A DNA stretch of 64,000 nucleotides from Aureimonas altamirensis. Its GTDB lineage: Bacteria > Pseudomonadota > Alphaproteobacteria > Rhizobiales > Rhizobiaceae. Below are positions 1 through 8,929 of the stretch, piece after piece. A program made the translations under genes and the position numbers. The DNA lies in NCBI RefSeq assembly GCF_001463885.1, contig NZ_BBWQ01000011.1, positions 62,001 through 126,000 of the forward strand, in the 5' to 3' direction. The notes beneath the pieces are model-generated. The model did not search any database and was not told where the DNA came from. It was given only the letters and a program-made list of their open reading frames with translations. Position 1 is the stretch's first letter. Each line of letters starts with the position of its first letter.

Positions 1-218
1 GGGCCAATGTTGTGGCGCCCGGCCCGTTCTGGAGCGTCCTGCAATCGAGCGGCGGCCAGCCACCCGAAAAGGTGCAGCAGTTCGGTGGGCATAGCGCGTT
101 CGGGCGGCCAGGCCAGCCCGTCGAAATCGCCCCGATCTACGTTTTGCTGGCCAGCCAGGAAGGCAGCTACATAACGGGCGAGGTCTACGGCATCACCGGA
201 GGCGCAGGGATCGCCTGA
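1..218 (+). CDS. SDR family oxidoreductase, C-terminal fragment
   Basis: This is the 3' end of a short-chain dehydrogenase/reductase gene that begins before the window; the frame is already open at base 3. The visible residues include the NxVAPGP segment that follows the catalytic YxxxK in SDRs, then GRPGQPVEIAP and the terminal SYITGEVYGITGG, which is the typical closing strand of the classical subfamily related to general stress protein 39. Cofactor-binding and catalytic motifs lie outside the window, so the substrate cannot be inferred. It ends at a TGA 122 bases before the PAS-GGDEF-EAL gene and need not be co-transcribed with it. Confidence 0.85.
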   Translation, partial: ANVVAPGPFWSVLQSSGGQPPEKVQQFGGHSAFGRPGQPVEIAPIYVLLASQEGSYITGEVYGITGGAGIA

Positions 219-340
219 GTATTCGGGGACGCCGTCGGGCGTCCCTCCTCCGGCACGATGGCCGCCAGTTCAGCAGTGTAATCCATCTTCGCAGACATCA
301 TCATGATTATCCACGCCACACGATAAGGCTCTCACCAATC

Positions 341-2014
341 ATGGACCGCACGGGCATTACTGACGATTTGATGTACCGCTTGCTGCTATCGAGCGTAAAA
401 GACTACGCAATCTACTTGCTCGATGAAGATGGTTTCATCCTGAATTGGAACGCGGGCGCCGAACACATCAAAGGCTACAGCGCCGACGAAATCGTCGGGA
501 AGAACTATTCGTGTTTCTTTTCGGACGATGACCGAAGGCGCGGTGTGCCCTGGGATAATCTGGAAACGGCAAAGCGGCTGGGCCACTTCGCGGACGAGGG
601 CTGGCGTTATCGAAAGGACCAGTCGGCGTTCTGGGCGAGCGTCGTGATCGACCCGGTCTACGATCTGGCCGGGTCGCTTCTGGGTTTCGCCAAGGTCACA
701 CGTGACCTGACCGAGCAACAGGAAGCCAATCGCCGTTTCGAGCATCAGGCGCGTCATGATTCCCTGACAGGGATCTATAATCGTCGGGGCATTCGGGAAA
801 AGCTCGAGGAGCAACTACCGCAAGTCGCCTATGGCTCAAGGATCGCCGTTCACTACCTGGACCTGGATCGCTTCAAGGCGGTCAACGACAACCTTGGCCA
901 TGAAGGGGGAGATGAAGTCCTGAAATCCGCCACGCGGCGGTTTCAGGCAGTTCTGGGGCAAAATGGGGTTTTGGGCCGGTTGGGAGGCGACGAGTTCATC
1001 GCCCTCCAGTTCGGCTCTCCGACGCTCGACGCGATCAAGCTGACTGCAAATGCCCTTGTCGCGGCCATGGAAGAGCCTGTCCTGGTGGCCGGCAAGCTTG
1101 CCAAGGTCGGGGTCAGTGTCGGGACTGCGATTGCGCCCTTCCACGGCTACGACATCGATCTCATCCTGCGCCGCGCCGACCTGGCGCTCTACCAGGCGAA
1201 GCGGGACGGACGTAGCTGCGTGCGTCAATACAGCGATGAAATGGATATGCTCGCACGGGCGCGGACCGTTCTGGAGCTGGACGTGCGCGAGGCCGTCGAT
1301 CGGCGTCTCTTCTATCTGGACTATCAGCCGATCATCAACGCCGTCGATGGCGAGGTTGCGGGCTACGAGGCCCTGCTCCGCTGGCGCACCGCCACAGGAC
1401 AGATGGTGCCGCCTTCGGTGTTCATTCCCGTTGTCGAGGATCTTGGCCTGATATTCGCTCTCGGAGAATGGGTTCTGCGATCCGCCTGCTCGGAAGCGAT
1501 GCGCTGGTCGCACAACATCTACGTATCGGTCAACGTTTCCGCTGCCCAGCTAACCGATCCGACATTCGTCGGGATCGTCGATGAGATCCTGAGCGATACG
1601 GGGCTGGCGCCGGAACGTCTCGAACTGGAGATTACGGAGTCCATGGTGCTGGACAATGTCGTGATCGCCGAAGGGATTTTGAGGACCCTCAGAAACCATG
1701 GGATCGGCATTGCGCTGGACGATTTCGGGACGGGCTTCTCCTCGCTCTCGCTCGTCAAGAAACTTCCCCTCACCCGCATCAAGATAGACAAATCCTTCGT
1801 CGACCAGATCGGTGACGACGGAAAGTCCACCGCAGTCATCGATGCCGTGCTGGCGCTCTGCGACGGCTATGGCCTGTCGACGACGGCGGAGGGCGTGGAA
1901 AACTCAAACCAGCAGTACATACTGACGGCAAAGGGTTGCGACTCGTTGCAAGGCTACCTCTTCGGAAAGCCGGGGCCAGTCGATCACGAGCGCGTCGACG
2001 CCTTGGCTGATTGA
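341..2014 (+). CDS. PAS-GGDEF-EAL cyclic-di-GMP turnover protein
   Basis: A 557-residue cytosolic signalling protein. An N-terminal PAS domain (about residues 12-125, ending in the GFAKVTRDLTE segment typical of PAS C-caps) is followed by a GGDEF domain (about 140-295) and an EAL domain (about 310-550). The diguanylate cyclase signature is intact as RLGGDEF, and the phosphodiesterase signature is intact as GYEALLRW, with DDFGTGFSSL later in the domain, so both activities are possible; many dual proteins use one mainly. No membrane segment or signal peptide is seen. The start is the first ATG after an in-frame gap, preceded by weakly A/G-rich sequence. It stands alone, 13 bases before the convergent oxidoreductase gene. 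What the PAS domain senses is unknown. Confidence 0.93.
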   Translation: MDRTGITDDLMYRLLLSSVKDYAIYLLDEDGFILNWNAGAEHIKGYSADEIVGKNYSCFFSDDDRRRGVPWDNLETAKRLGHFADEGWRYRKDQSAFWASVVIDPVYDLAGSLLGFAKVTRDLTEQQEANRRFEHQARHDSLTGIYNRRGIREKLEEQLPQVAYGSRIAVHYLDLDRFKAVNDNLGHEGGDEVLKSATRRFQAVLGQNGVLGRLGGDEFIALQFGSPTLDAIKLTANALVAAMEEPVLVAGKLAKVGVSVGTAIAPFHGYDIDLILRRADLALYQAKRDGRSCVRQYSDEMDMLARARTVLELDVREAVDRRLFYLDYQPIINAVDGEVAGYEALLRWRTATGQMVPPSVFIPVVEDLGLIFALGEWVLRSACSEAMRWSHNIYVSVNVSAAQLTDPTFVGIVDEILSDTGLAPERLELEITESMVLDNVVIAEGILRTLRNHGIGIALDDFGTGFSSLSLVKKLPLTRIKIDKSFVDQIGDDGKSTAVIDAVLALCDGYGLSTTAEGVENSNQQYILTAKGCDSLQGYLFGKPGPVDHERVDALAD

Positions 2015-2027
2015 GGCCACCGCAGCG

Positions 2028-3031
2028 TCAGCGAAGCGGAGGAAGGGAAACCGTTTCGCCAGCCACGTCGATGGCGATCTTGCCGCGAATTTTGCGTCTT
2101 CCCCTGTTCTCCAGGAGGTCATGCGCCTCGCCCACGCGGGCAAGCGGCAGCGTCGCGCCAAGCACCGGTTTGATGAGCCCGCGCTCGACAAGGCCGGTCA
2201 GCGCGTCGAGTTTGCCTCGGTTCTGCCGCGTGAAGACGAAGTGATAGGCAGCGTTCCTGCCCCAGGCTTCGATGAGGTTCTGCGGCTGCGAAACGTCTAC
2301 GATGCTAACAATGCGTCCAAGGCTGGCCAGCGCCAGCGGACTTCTGGTCAAGGTATCGCCTCCGATTGTGTCGAACACGACATTCGCGCCTTGCCCATCG
2401 GTCAGATGCCCGACTGCGTCGACATAATCCTCCGTGGTGTAGTCGATTGCCTCATCCGCACCGAGGGAGCGCACGAACTCATGGTCCTCGGCGCGGGCCG
2501 TCGTCAGCACGCGCGCGCCGATGGCCTTTGCAAGCTGGATCGCGATGGTGCCGACGCCGCCGGCCCCGCCATGGATGAGCACGGTTTCACCGACGGCCAG
2601 TTGCGCGCGCGTCACAAAGGCTTCCCACACGGTCCCGCCGACCAGCGTCAGGCTGGCCGCCTCGAGATGACTGATATTCGCGGGTTTACGGCCAACCAGT
2701 TCGACATCGGCCACATGCTGCTCTGCGTAAGAGCCGGGCCCGCCGAATATTCTGGGCGTGTAGTAGACCGCGTCGCCGACGCCGAACTCGGTTACGTCCG
2801 AGCCCGTCTCTTCGATGACACCGGAGATATCGTGCCCGATGATGGCGGGCAGCGGCACATAGTTCGCATAGTCGCCGCGACGGATCTGGTAATCCAATGG
2901 ATTGACGGAGGTCGCGTGGACGCGCACCCGCACTTGGCGAGGCCCGACGGCCGGGACGGGAACCTCGCGAGTTCGAACGCATCGACCCCGCCGAAGCGGG
3001 TAAGGATCGCAGCTTTCATCGTGTGGGTCAT
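2028..3031 (-). CDS. NADP-dependent quinone/alcohol oxidoreductase (MDR family), apparent frameshift near the N-terminus
   Basis: A medium-chain dehydrogenase/reductase of the quinone oxidoreductase type. The body shows [12 protein letters not shown], the Rossmann motif [16 protein letters not shown] and the C-terminal GKIAIDV. The natural start is the ATG at 3031, giving [15 protein letters not shown] and then DAFEL, but the family continuation [10 protein letters not shown] lies in another frame. Restoring one base near 2969-2972 joins the two perfectly. As read, the intact frame can only start from an upstream out-of-register ATG (3056) that gives an implausible N-terminus. This may be a real one-base deletion or a sequencing error. 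It is divergent from a LysR gene with a 17-base palindrome between them, the usual layout for a LysR-controlled oxidoreductase. Confidence 0.8.
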
Positions 3032-3060
3032 GGTCGGTGTTCCTTCCAGTCTGCATGTCG

Positions 3061-3084
3061 CGCCAGGCCGCGCCAGGCCGCGCC
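3061..3084. repeat. Short tandem repeat, 10-bp unit, about 2.4 copies
   Basis: The ten-base unit CGCCAGGCCG occurs twice in tandem and is followed by a partial CGCC. It lies about 30 bases upstream of the oxidoreductase start, in the divergent promoter region. It could be slippage-prone, but no function is evident. Confidence 0.6.
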
Positions 3085-3151
3085 GTTTCTTGCTGAGAGC
3101 AATCTGGATTTTCACCGAATGGCCCGGTAGTCGGACCAGGGCTGAAGCAGC

Positions 3152-3168
3152 TTCAACAGTCTGTTGAA
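3152..3168. promoter_or_regulatory. Palindrome, candidate LysR operator
   Basis: A perfect dyad TTCAACA-GTC-TGTTGAA lies between the divergent oxidoreductase and LysR genes, 84 bases from the LysR start and about 120 from the oxidoreductase start. LysR-type regulators typically bind interrupted dyads of this size in the promoter they share with their target. The assignment to this regulator is inferred from position. Confidence 0.6.
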
Positions 3169-3252
3169 ACCTGGTGCGGGTCATGGCACCGTCAGGTCTC
3201 GCCTCGTCTCGGTGATTGAAGTGCCAGGCGAGCCGGCAAAGGCAGAGAGACC

Positions 3253-4161
3253 ATGGATATTGGCGATCTGACTCTCTTCGTTCGTATCGCGCGCCTTGGC
3301 AGCATCAGCGCGGCCGCCCGCGATCTCGACATTACGCCTGCGGGCGCCAGTGCCCGGCTGGCATCGTTCGAACGGCGTCTCGGCGCGCGTCTTCTTCATC
3401 GGACCACACGGCTGGCAACGCTGACGGAGGATGGGCACGCTTTCCTGCCCTATGCGCAGAACATACTGGACTCTGCCGCGGCCGCGCGCGCCGCCCTGGG
3501 GCGCGAGCAGACGGCGCCCAGCGGCACATTGCGGATTGCCGCGCCGGCATCGTTTGCCCGGATGCATATCGTACCGGGGCTGCCGGATTTCATGCGTCGA
3601 TATCCGGATCTCACCCTCGACATGCGCCTCTCCGACAGCATCGTCGATCTGGTGGAAGGCGCGTTCGATGTTGCGGTCCGCTACGGCAGCCTGCGTGACT
3701 CCTCGTTCGTGGCGCGGCGGATCGCGCCCGACCGCCGCGTGCTGGTTGCATCACCCGATTACCTGCAACGACGCGGGCACCCCGGCTCCCCGGACGACCT
3801 CGACGCGCACGATTGCCTCGTGGTCGGCACGCTTCATGCGTGGACCTTCAAAAGCCCGGGCGGGGAAACCCTCGTAAAGCAGGTAACGCCAACGCTGCGG
3901 ATCAATGATGGTGGCGCCGTGCGCGATGCTGCCTGCGCCGGGCTGGGGATTGCCCTGATGGCAAGCTGGTGCGCGGCGGAAGAACTCCGCAATGGAACGC
4001 TGGTGCCTGTGCTGTCCGATCACCCTCTCGTGTCGACGCAGACACTTCTGGCGCTCTATCCAAGCTCGCGAGAACTGGCCCCCAAGGTTCGGGTATTCAT
4101 CGACTGGCTTATCGCGCGGTTCGGACCGGAGCCCTACTGGGACCGGGGTCTTCCGACGTAA
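3253..4161 (+). CDS. LysR family transcriptional regulator
   Basis: A 302-residue LysR-type regulator. The N-terminal winged helix-turn-helix (residues 3-60, LTLFVRIARLGSISAAARDL) is followed by the inducer-binding LysR substrate domain, including GTLRIAAPASFARMHIVPGL and DVAVRYGSLRDSSFVARRIA. The latter resembles the CrgA/DmlR-like subgroup, whose members often control neighbouring quinone or aldehyde oxidoreductases. The ATG is preceded by an AGAGAG ribosome-binding sequence. The gene is divergent from the oxidoreductase at 2028-3031 and probably regulates it and itself through the palindrome at 3152-3168. The inducer is unknown. Confidence 0.92.
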   Translation: MDIGDLTLFVRIARLGSISAAARDLDITPAGASARLASFERRLGARLLHRTTRLATLTEDGHAFLPYAQNILDSAAAARAALGREQTAPSGTLRIAAPASFARMHIVPGLPDFMRRYPDLTLDMRLSDSIVDLVEGAFDVAVRYGSLRDSSFVARRIAPDRRVLVASPDYLQRRGHPGSPDDLDAHDCLVVGTLHAWTFKSPGGETLVKQVTPTLRINDGGAVRDAACAGLGIALMASWCAAEELRNGTLVPVLSDHPLVSTQTLLALYPSSRELAPKVRVFIDWLIARFGPEPYWDRGLPT

Positions 4162-4259
4162 GCCGTTGAACGCCCGGCCAAAGCTCTGCCCGCGGCTGGA
4201 CACCGTGCAGCCTTTACAACCAAATGGCACCTACTGGCGATCATGCGCGAGGAACGTTC

Positions 4260-5045
4260 ATGCCCTTTGTGGTCGATGGTGATGTGCGCCTGTTCTACGA
4301 GCGCGTCGTTGGGCCGAAGCGCCCGATCATGTTTCTGCATGGCTGGTGCTGCGACCATACCTACCTGCAGCCCCAGTTCGATCATTTTGCCAATCTTGGC
4401 CATGAGGTCGTTGCGGTCGATTTTCGCGGACATGGACAGAGTGACAAGCCGATCTCGCATTATTCGATGCAGCTCTTCGCCGACGATGTAATCGCTGTCG
4501 CTCAGCACCTGCAGCTCCGGCCGCCAGTGATTGTGGGGCATAGCATGGGAGGGATCGTCGCCTTCGAACTGGCGAAGCGTTCTGCGACACTTCCGGCCGC
4601 GATTGTCATGCTGGATTCGGCCGTAGCCATACCGTCGGCATCGAGGCCGGGGATAGAGCCGTTTCTATCCGGGTTGCGTGGGCCGGGCTATCGCCATGTA
4701 TTGGCAGACTATGTACGGAATGCGCTGTTCATATCGACCGACGATCGTCAGCGCCGCTCCGAGATTCCCGATGCAATGGCCAAGACGCCCCAGCATGTGC
4801 TGGTTTCCGCGTTCGAGGGCCTCAGGGATTATAATCCTGAAGCAGGCGGGAACGTGCGTGTTCCCGGCTTGTACATCGAAGCTGACGAGCCGACCCCGCG
4901 CTCGGACACAGCGCGCCTGCGGGACCTGGCGCCCGAATTGTTGTTCGGCAAAACCGTCGCGTCAGGACACTTCTGCCAGTTGGAGGTTCCGGATCAGATC
5001 AACGCGATGATCGCCCGCTTCATCGAGGTCACCGTTTCGGCATGA
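4260..5045 (+). CDS. Alpha/beta hydrolase
   Basis: A 261-residue serine hydrolase of the alpha/beta fold. The oxyanion segment MFLHGWCCDH, the FRGHGQS strand and the nucleophile elbow VGHSMGG are all present. The acid is probably the Asp in IEADEP, and the base is the His in SGHFCQLE near the C-terminus. I chose the ATG at 4260 because GAGGAA lies just upstream and the protein then begins at the first beta strand; an in-frame ATG 36 bases earlier is possible. It is similar in organisation to esterases and haloperoxidase-like hydrolases, but the substrate cannot be told. No signal peptide. Confidence 0.9.
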   Translation: MPFVVDGDVRLFYERVVGPKRPIMFLHGWCCDHTYLQPQFDHFANLGHEVVAVDFRGHGQSDKPISHYSMQLFADDVIAVAQHLQLRPPVIVGHSMGGIVAFELAKRSATLPAAIVMLDSAVAIPSASRPGIEPFLSGLRGPGYRHVLADYVRNALFISTDDRQRRSEIPDAMAKTPQHVLVSAFEGLRDYNPEAGGNVRVPGLYIEADEPTPRSDTARLRDLAPELLFGKTVASGHFCQLEVPDQINAMIARFIEVTVSA

Positions 5046-5217
5046 ACTGCCGGATGGGCCGTTGCAGAGCGGAAATGAAAGGGCAAGGCGATTCCATGTT
5101 GCATGGAGTAGCCGGCGCTCCGCCAGAACCTGTAGTTGCAGTGCATGGACTGCGATGGAAGTCAGTGAACTTACCCCGCCCGCGCTGTCGAAGCCTTAAT
5201 TCGCAGGGGTTTGGGGA

Positions 5218-5294
5218 TGGTACGGTTGGGTGGGTTCGAACCACCGACCTCTGGAGCCACAATCCAACGCTCTAACCAGCTGAGCTACAACCGC
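5218..5294 (-). tRNA. tRNA-His (anticodon GTG)
   Basis: A full cloverleaf can be folded on the minus strand. The acceptor stem is GCGGTTG pairing with CAACCGT, the D arm is GCTCAGCTGGTTAGAGC, the anticodon loop is TTGTGGC (anticodon GTG), and the T arm is GGTGG-TTCGAAC-CCACC, with an encoded ACCA end. The genome base before G1 is T on the tRNA strand, so no G-1 is encoded. The first pair is G1-U72 and the discriminator is A73, not the usual bacterial C73. This matches the known alphaproteobacterial tRNA-His variant. The 3' end faces the accessory-looking left end of the window. Confidence 0.97.
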
Positions 5295-5341
5295 ATACCG
5301 AGGAGCTTGTCGCTCCATGGCGGTTCACATAAATTCATTCG

Positions 5342-5367
5342 GCGCGGGACGCAAGCCCATCCCGCGC
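5342..5367 (-). terminator. Hairpin downstream of the phasin gene
   Basis: A perfect eight-base inverted repeat, GCGCGGGA / TCCCGCGC, with a ten-base loop lies 37 bases beyond the phasin stop codon and before the tRNA. There is no clear T-run after it on the minus strand, so intrinsic termination would be weak. It might instead be a 3'-end protecting stem. Confidence 0.4.
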
Positions 5368-5403
5368 TTGGAGACCACCCTAAAATTCAAGTCGTGCGCC
5401 GGA

Positions 5404-5922
5404 TCACTCCTTGCGGGTGCGCGCCTTGTCCATGGCCTCCTTGCCGGGCCGCACCAGTTCGTTGGCGACCGTCCGCGACAGCGACTGCATGTCCCGGATC
5501 TGCCCGGCCATCAGCTCCGTCTGCTCGCGCACATAGCCCGACTGCAATTCGACCAGTTCGGCAACGGAGCGCACCTTCGTCATCTTTTCCAGATGCGCGA
5601 AGCCGAGTTCGGCATTCGTCCGCAGAGCCTCTATGGCCTTCTTGGACAGGGACAGAGAGCCGCTATGCGCATTCTCCAGCGTCGCTTCCAGGGTCTTGGT
5701 CGCCTCGTCGGCATTGTCGCGGATCGCCTGATAGGTCTTGCGCGACTGCTCGACCGTGCGCTCCGTCAAACCGCGCAACGCCTCTTGGAACCGTTCGGGA
5801 TCGAGGCCAAGCGCGGCTTGCGCACGCGCTACGTTTTCCGGGTCCATCGCCTGCTTGAAGGCGTCCTCGGCTTGCGAAAACTCCCCCGAAGGCTTGCCTG
5901 CGGACCTTACCTTCTCCTTCAT
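5404..5922 (-). CDS. Phasin family protein
   Basis: A 172-residue, charged, almost entirely helical protein with the phasin signature region (about residues 60-150): an amphipathic stretch containing AHSGSLSLSKKAIEALRTN and then a repeat-rich helix ending VANELVRPGKEAMDKART. Phasins coat polyhydroxyalkanoate granules or act as generic amphipathic helper proteins in alphaproteobacteria. I chose the ATG at 5922 because a strong GAGGGAGAG lies eight bases upstream; the frame stays open upstream to 6102, but that part is not family-like. No PHA synthase or depolymerase is in the window, so the granule role is inferred from the family alone. Confidence 0.88.
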   Translation of the reverse strand: MKEKVRSAGKPSGEFSQAEDAFKQAMDPENVARAQAALGLDPERFQEALRGLTERTVEQSRKTYQAIRDNADEATKTLEATLENAHSGSLSLSKKAIEALRTNAELGFAHLEKMTKVRSVAELVELQSGYVREQTELMAGQIRDMQSLSRTVANELVRPGKEAMDKARTRKE

Positions 5923-6140
5923 CGCACTCTCCCTCGCCATCTCAAGACGCCTACATGAGCGGATTTCCAATGTTCTGACAACTGACGAGCGGCGCATCGA
6001 ATGATTGCAGGATGTTAACCCTTCCCGACGAATGATCGGCCGACCCTGGCGCCCGCAATGGATTTCGTGCGTGCCGGGCGTTATTAACAAAGGCGTAACC
6101 AACGGGATGGGCGGGGCCCTCGACAGGACATTTTCAGGAC

Positions 6141-8849
6141 ATGAACCCTCTGGAGATCATGGCATTTGAAGATGTACGCCGCGCCGGCGAAGCCGGCTGC
6201 GCCGTCGCAGCGCTGTCCGCCGACCTGACCCAAGTTCTCTGGCACAACAAAGCTGCCGATACGCTGACCTCCGGAACGCCCTCCCCCCTGTCGCGCATCA
6301 GGGAATTTGCCGGCGCCCTGATGCGTGACGGAGAAGTGACGACGCGGCTTCCGACGCAGTCCGGCGCCGGCTTCGTCTCCATCACGATCCGCCTGCGCAT
6401 GGCCGTTGCCGCGGCCGGCGAAGAATTCGTGCTGTTGTCCAGCCTGCATCCCATGGCGCGTCCGGACGTCGGGGCCATGCTGGCGGAGCGTCTCTTGCGC
6501 GAGTCCGGCATGATCGGACATCCGGCCGCGATCATCACAGCCGGCGGCCTGCAGGCGATGAGTGCCTCGCTTGACCCGGACCGGGCGGCCGACTTTATCG
6601 ATGCCGCGGACGAGTTCCTGACCGGCCCCATCGATTATCTGGAAATCGCCGACGAGGGCCGCAAACTCGCCTTTGCGCGTCTTGGCAGCGGACTGGCCCT
6701 CGTTGCCGATACAGGCCCCTGGACGGATGCGCAGCCCTTCAAGCCCGCTATGGCCGAACCTGCGCCGCAGGCCCCTGCAGTGCCGACCGACGCAACCGAG
6801 GCACAGGCTTCGACGACGCCGATCGGGCAGATCGTCCAGCGGTGGCATGAACGCCTGTCCGAAAAGGCGGTCACCCTGCGCTACAAGGCTGCGGAGTCAC
6901 GCGACAGGCTCCGCACCGAAGCGATGCCAGGGCACCCCGGACAGGCCGAACCGGCAATTTCGCTGGCCGATGGCCGCTTCGAATGGCGCGTCGATGCCGC
7001 CTACCGCTTCACCGCCGTCGGCGCGGAGCTGGCCGCCGCCGTCGGCGCCAGTGCGCAGGCGTTGCACGGGCACGCGATCTTCGAAATCATGGATCGCCTG
7101 GGTCTCGACCCGTCCGGCGAGATCGCGCACCTGCTGCGCAGCCGCGCCCCGTGGTCGGACCGGATGGTGGACTGGCCGGTCGACGGCAGCGACGACCGCA
7201 TGCGGATCGAGCTTGCGGCCCTGCCGGTCTACGGGCGGGGAACCGTCTTCGAGGGCATACGCGGCTTCGGCCGCATCGTCGGGCGTGTCGAGGCGGAAAG
7301 CCTTCCCGAACCGGCTAACGGCACCGGCCTGTCCGGTGCGGAGGCGGATGCCTTCGCATCCATCGGTGCGGCCCTTGGCGGCCTTGGCGATACGCCGCCA
7401 GCGGCGCCCCCGTCGGACCTGCCCGCCGACATCGTCACCTTTCTTGACGCACTGCCCGTAGCTGCCCTGGTGCAGGCTCGCGGACGCCTTGCGCATGCCA
7501 ATCGCAGTTTCTTCGACCTGTCGGGATATGCCGGCCTTGCGGCCCTGGAAGCGGCCGGGGGGCTGGAGGTTCTTGCGGCGGACGATGGCAGGCTTGGCGA
7601 GGCGCAGGGTTGCATCCGGCTGCTGCGGCAGGATGGCGAGGTCGTGCGCGTTTCCTGCCAGATGCAGCGCATCACCGTCGCCGGAACGGCGATCCTTCTG
7701 TTCACCTTCCAGCGCCCGGCACCGGCCCCCGCCGACGAAGAGACGATCGAGTTGCGGGCGGTGCTCGATACGGCGACGGACGGCATCCTGATGCTGGAGG
7801 ACGACGGCACGCTGCGCGCGATGAACGGCTCGGCAGAGGCGCTGTTCGGCCTTTCGGCCGCAAAGTGCCGCGGCTTTCCCTTCACCGACCTGATCGCCGA
7901 GGACAGCCGTGCAACGGCGGCCGCCTATCTGGCCGCGCTGCGCGACGGCGGCATGCAGAGCATTTTGAACGATGGCAGGGAAGTGCTTGGCAAGGTGGCG
8001 CGCGGCGCGCCGATTCCGCTGTTCATCACCATCGGCAGGCTGGGTGCGGGGCGCGGCTGGTGCGTCGTGATCCGGGACATCGGACATTGGAAGCGCATCG
8101 AGGAAGAGCTCGTCGCGGCGCGGCGACAGGCCGAAGACGCCAGCCTGCATAAAAGCCGCTTCCTGACCAATATCAGCCACGAGCTGCGTACGCCGCTGAA
8201 CGCCATCATCGGCTTCGCCGATGTGATGGCTGCGGAAAGCTTCGGCCCCATCGGCAACGAGCGCTACCTGCAATATCTTCGCGATATCAAGCATTCCGGC
8301 CATCATCTGCTGGACCTCGTCAACGACCTTCTGGACATATCCAAGATCGAGGCCGGCAAGGCCTCGCTGAAGATCGCCCCCGTATCCGCCGTCGATATCG
8401 CGGCGGAGATCGTCTCCCTCATGCAGCCGCAGGCGGGCCGGGCCCGCGTGATCCTTCGCAGCGACCTGCCACGCGGCCTTCCGCACATTCTGGCCGATGC
8501 CCGCTCTATCCGGCAGATCGCGCTCAACCTTCTGTCCAATGCCATCCGCTTCACGCCGGCAGGGGGCCAGGTGGTGGTCTCGGCAAGCGTGGACACGAAG
8601 GGCTGCTTCATCCTGCGCTTCCGCGACACCGGAATCGGAATGAGCGAGGACGAGATGTCGGAGGCTATGATTCCCTACAGCCAGGTCAGCGCCATTGCCC
8701 GCGAACGGGGCGACGGCACTGGGCTCGGCCTGCCGCTGACCAAGGCCATGGTGGAGGCGAACTCCGCCCGTTTCGCGTTGCGTTCGACGCAGGGCGAAGG
8801 CACCATCGTCGAAATCACCTTTCCGGCAGACCGGGTCGTGGCGCAATGA
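6141..8849 (+). CDS. PdhS/PleC-DivJ-like PAS sensor histidine kinase
   Basis: A 902-residue cytosolic hybrid of PAS-like sensory regions and a C-terminal kinase. Sensory segments lie at about residues 270-360, 430-520 and 530-640. The dimerisation and phosphoacceptor box is SHELRTPLNAIIGFADVM, followed by FGPIGNERY, which is typical of the DivJ/PleC/PdhS family. The N box NLLSNAIRFT, G1 DTGIGMSEDEM and G2 GTGLGLPLTKAM complete the catalytic domain, and the protein ends VEITFPADRVVAQ, as in PdhS proteins. Known family members signal to DivK and so to CtrA in the cell cycle; that role is inferred here from the kinase domain. No transmembrane helix is evident. It is transcribed alone after a 220-base leader region. 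Confidence 0.85.
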   Translation: MNPLEIMAFEDVRRAGEAGCAVAALSADLTQVLWHNKAADTLTSGTPSPLSRIREFAGALMRDGEVTTRLPTQSGAGFVSITIRLRMAVAAAGEEFVLLSSLHPMARPDVGAMLAERLLRESGMIGHPAAIITAGGLQAMSASLDPDRAADFIDAADEFLTGPIDYLEIADEGRKLAFARLGSGLALVADTGPWTDAQPFKPAMAEPAPQAPAVPTDATEAQASTTPIGQIVQRWHERLSEKAVTLRYKAAESRDRLRTEAMPGHPGQAEPAISLADGRFEWRVDAAYRFTAVGAELAAAVGASAQALHGHAIFEIMDRLGLDPSGEIAHLLRSRAPWSDRMVDWPVDGSDDRMRIELAALPVYGRGTVFEGIRGFGRIVGRVEAESLPEPANGTGLSGAEADAFASIGAALGGLGDTPPAAPPSDLPADIVTFLDALPVAALVQARGRLAHANRSFFDLSGYAGLAALEAAGGLEVLAADDGRLGEAQGCIRLLRQDGEVVRVSCQMQRITVAGTAILLFTFQRPAPAPADEETIELRAVLDTATDGILMLEDDGTLRAMNGSAEALFGLSAAKCRGFPFTDLIAEDSRATAAAYLAALRDGGMQSILNDGREVLGKVARGAPIPLFITIGRLGAGRGWCVVIRDIGHWKRIEEELVAARRQAEDASLHKSRFLTNISHELRTPLNAIIGFADVMAAESFGPIGNERYLQYLRDIKHSGHHLLDLVNDLLDISKIEAGKASLKIAPVSAVDIAAEIVSLMQPQAGRARVILRSDLPRGLPHILADARSIRQIALNLLSNAIRFTPAGGQVVVSASVDTKGCFILRFRDTGIGMSEDEMSEAMIPYSQVSAIARERGDGTGLGLPLTKAMVEANSARFALRSTQGEGTIVEITFPADRVVAQ

Positions 8850-8929
8850 CGGCTCGGGGCGGCGCACTCGCTTCGCGCAGAGATGTCCCGTATATACACC
8901 CTACAGTTTAGTCCGCGCACGAGACCCGT

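Noticed and set aside
836-1513. Long minus-strand open frame opposite the GGDEF-EAL gene
   Set aside because: It mirrors a clearly real gene with intact motifs; its protein has no family features and arises from GC-rich codon structure.
6897-8867. 656-codon minus-strand frame opposite the PdhS-like kinase
   Set aside because: It lies wholly within the kinase gene, has no recognisable domain and lacks a ribosome-binding site; it is a typical high-GC antisense frame.
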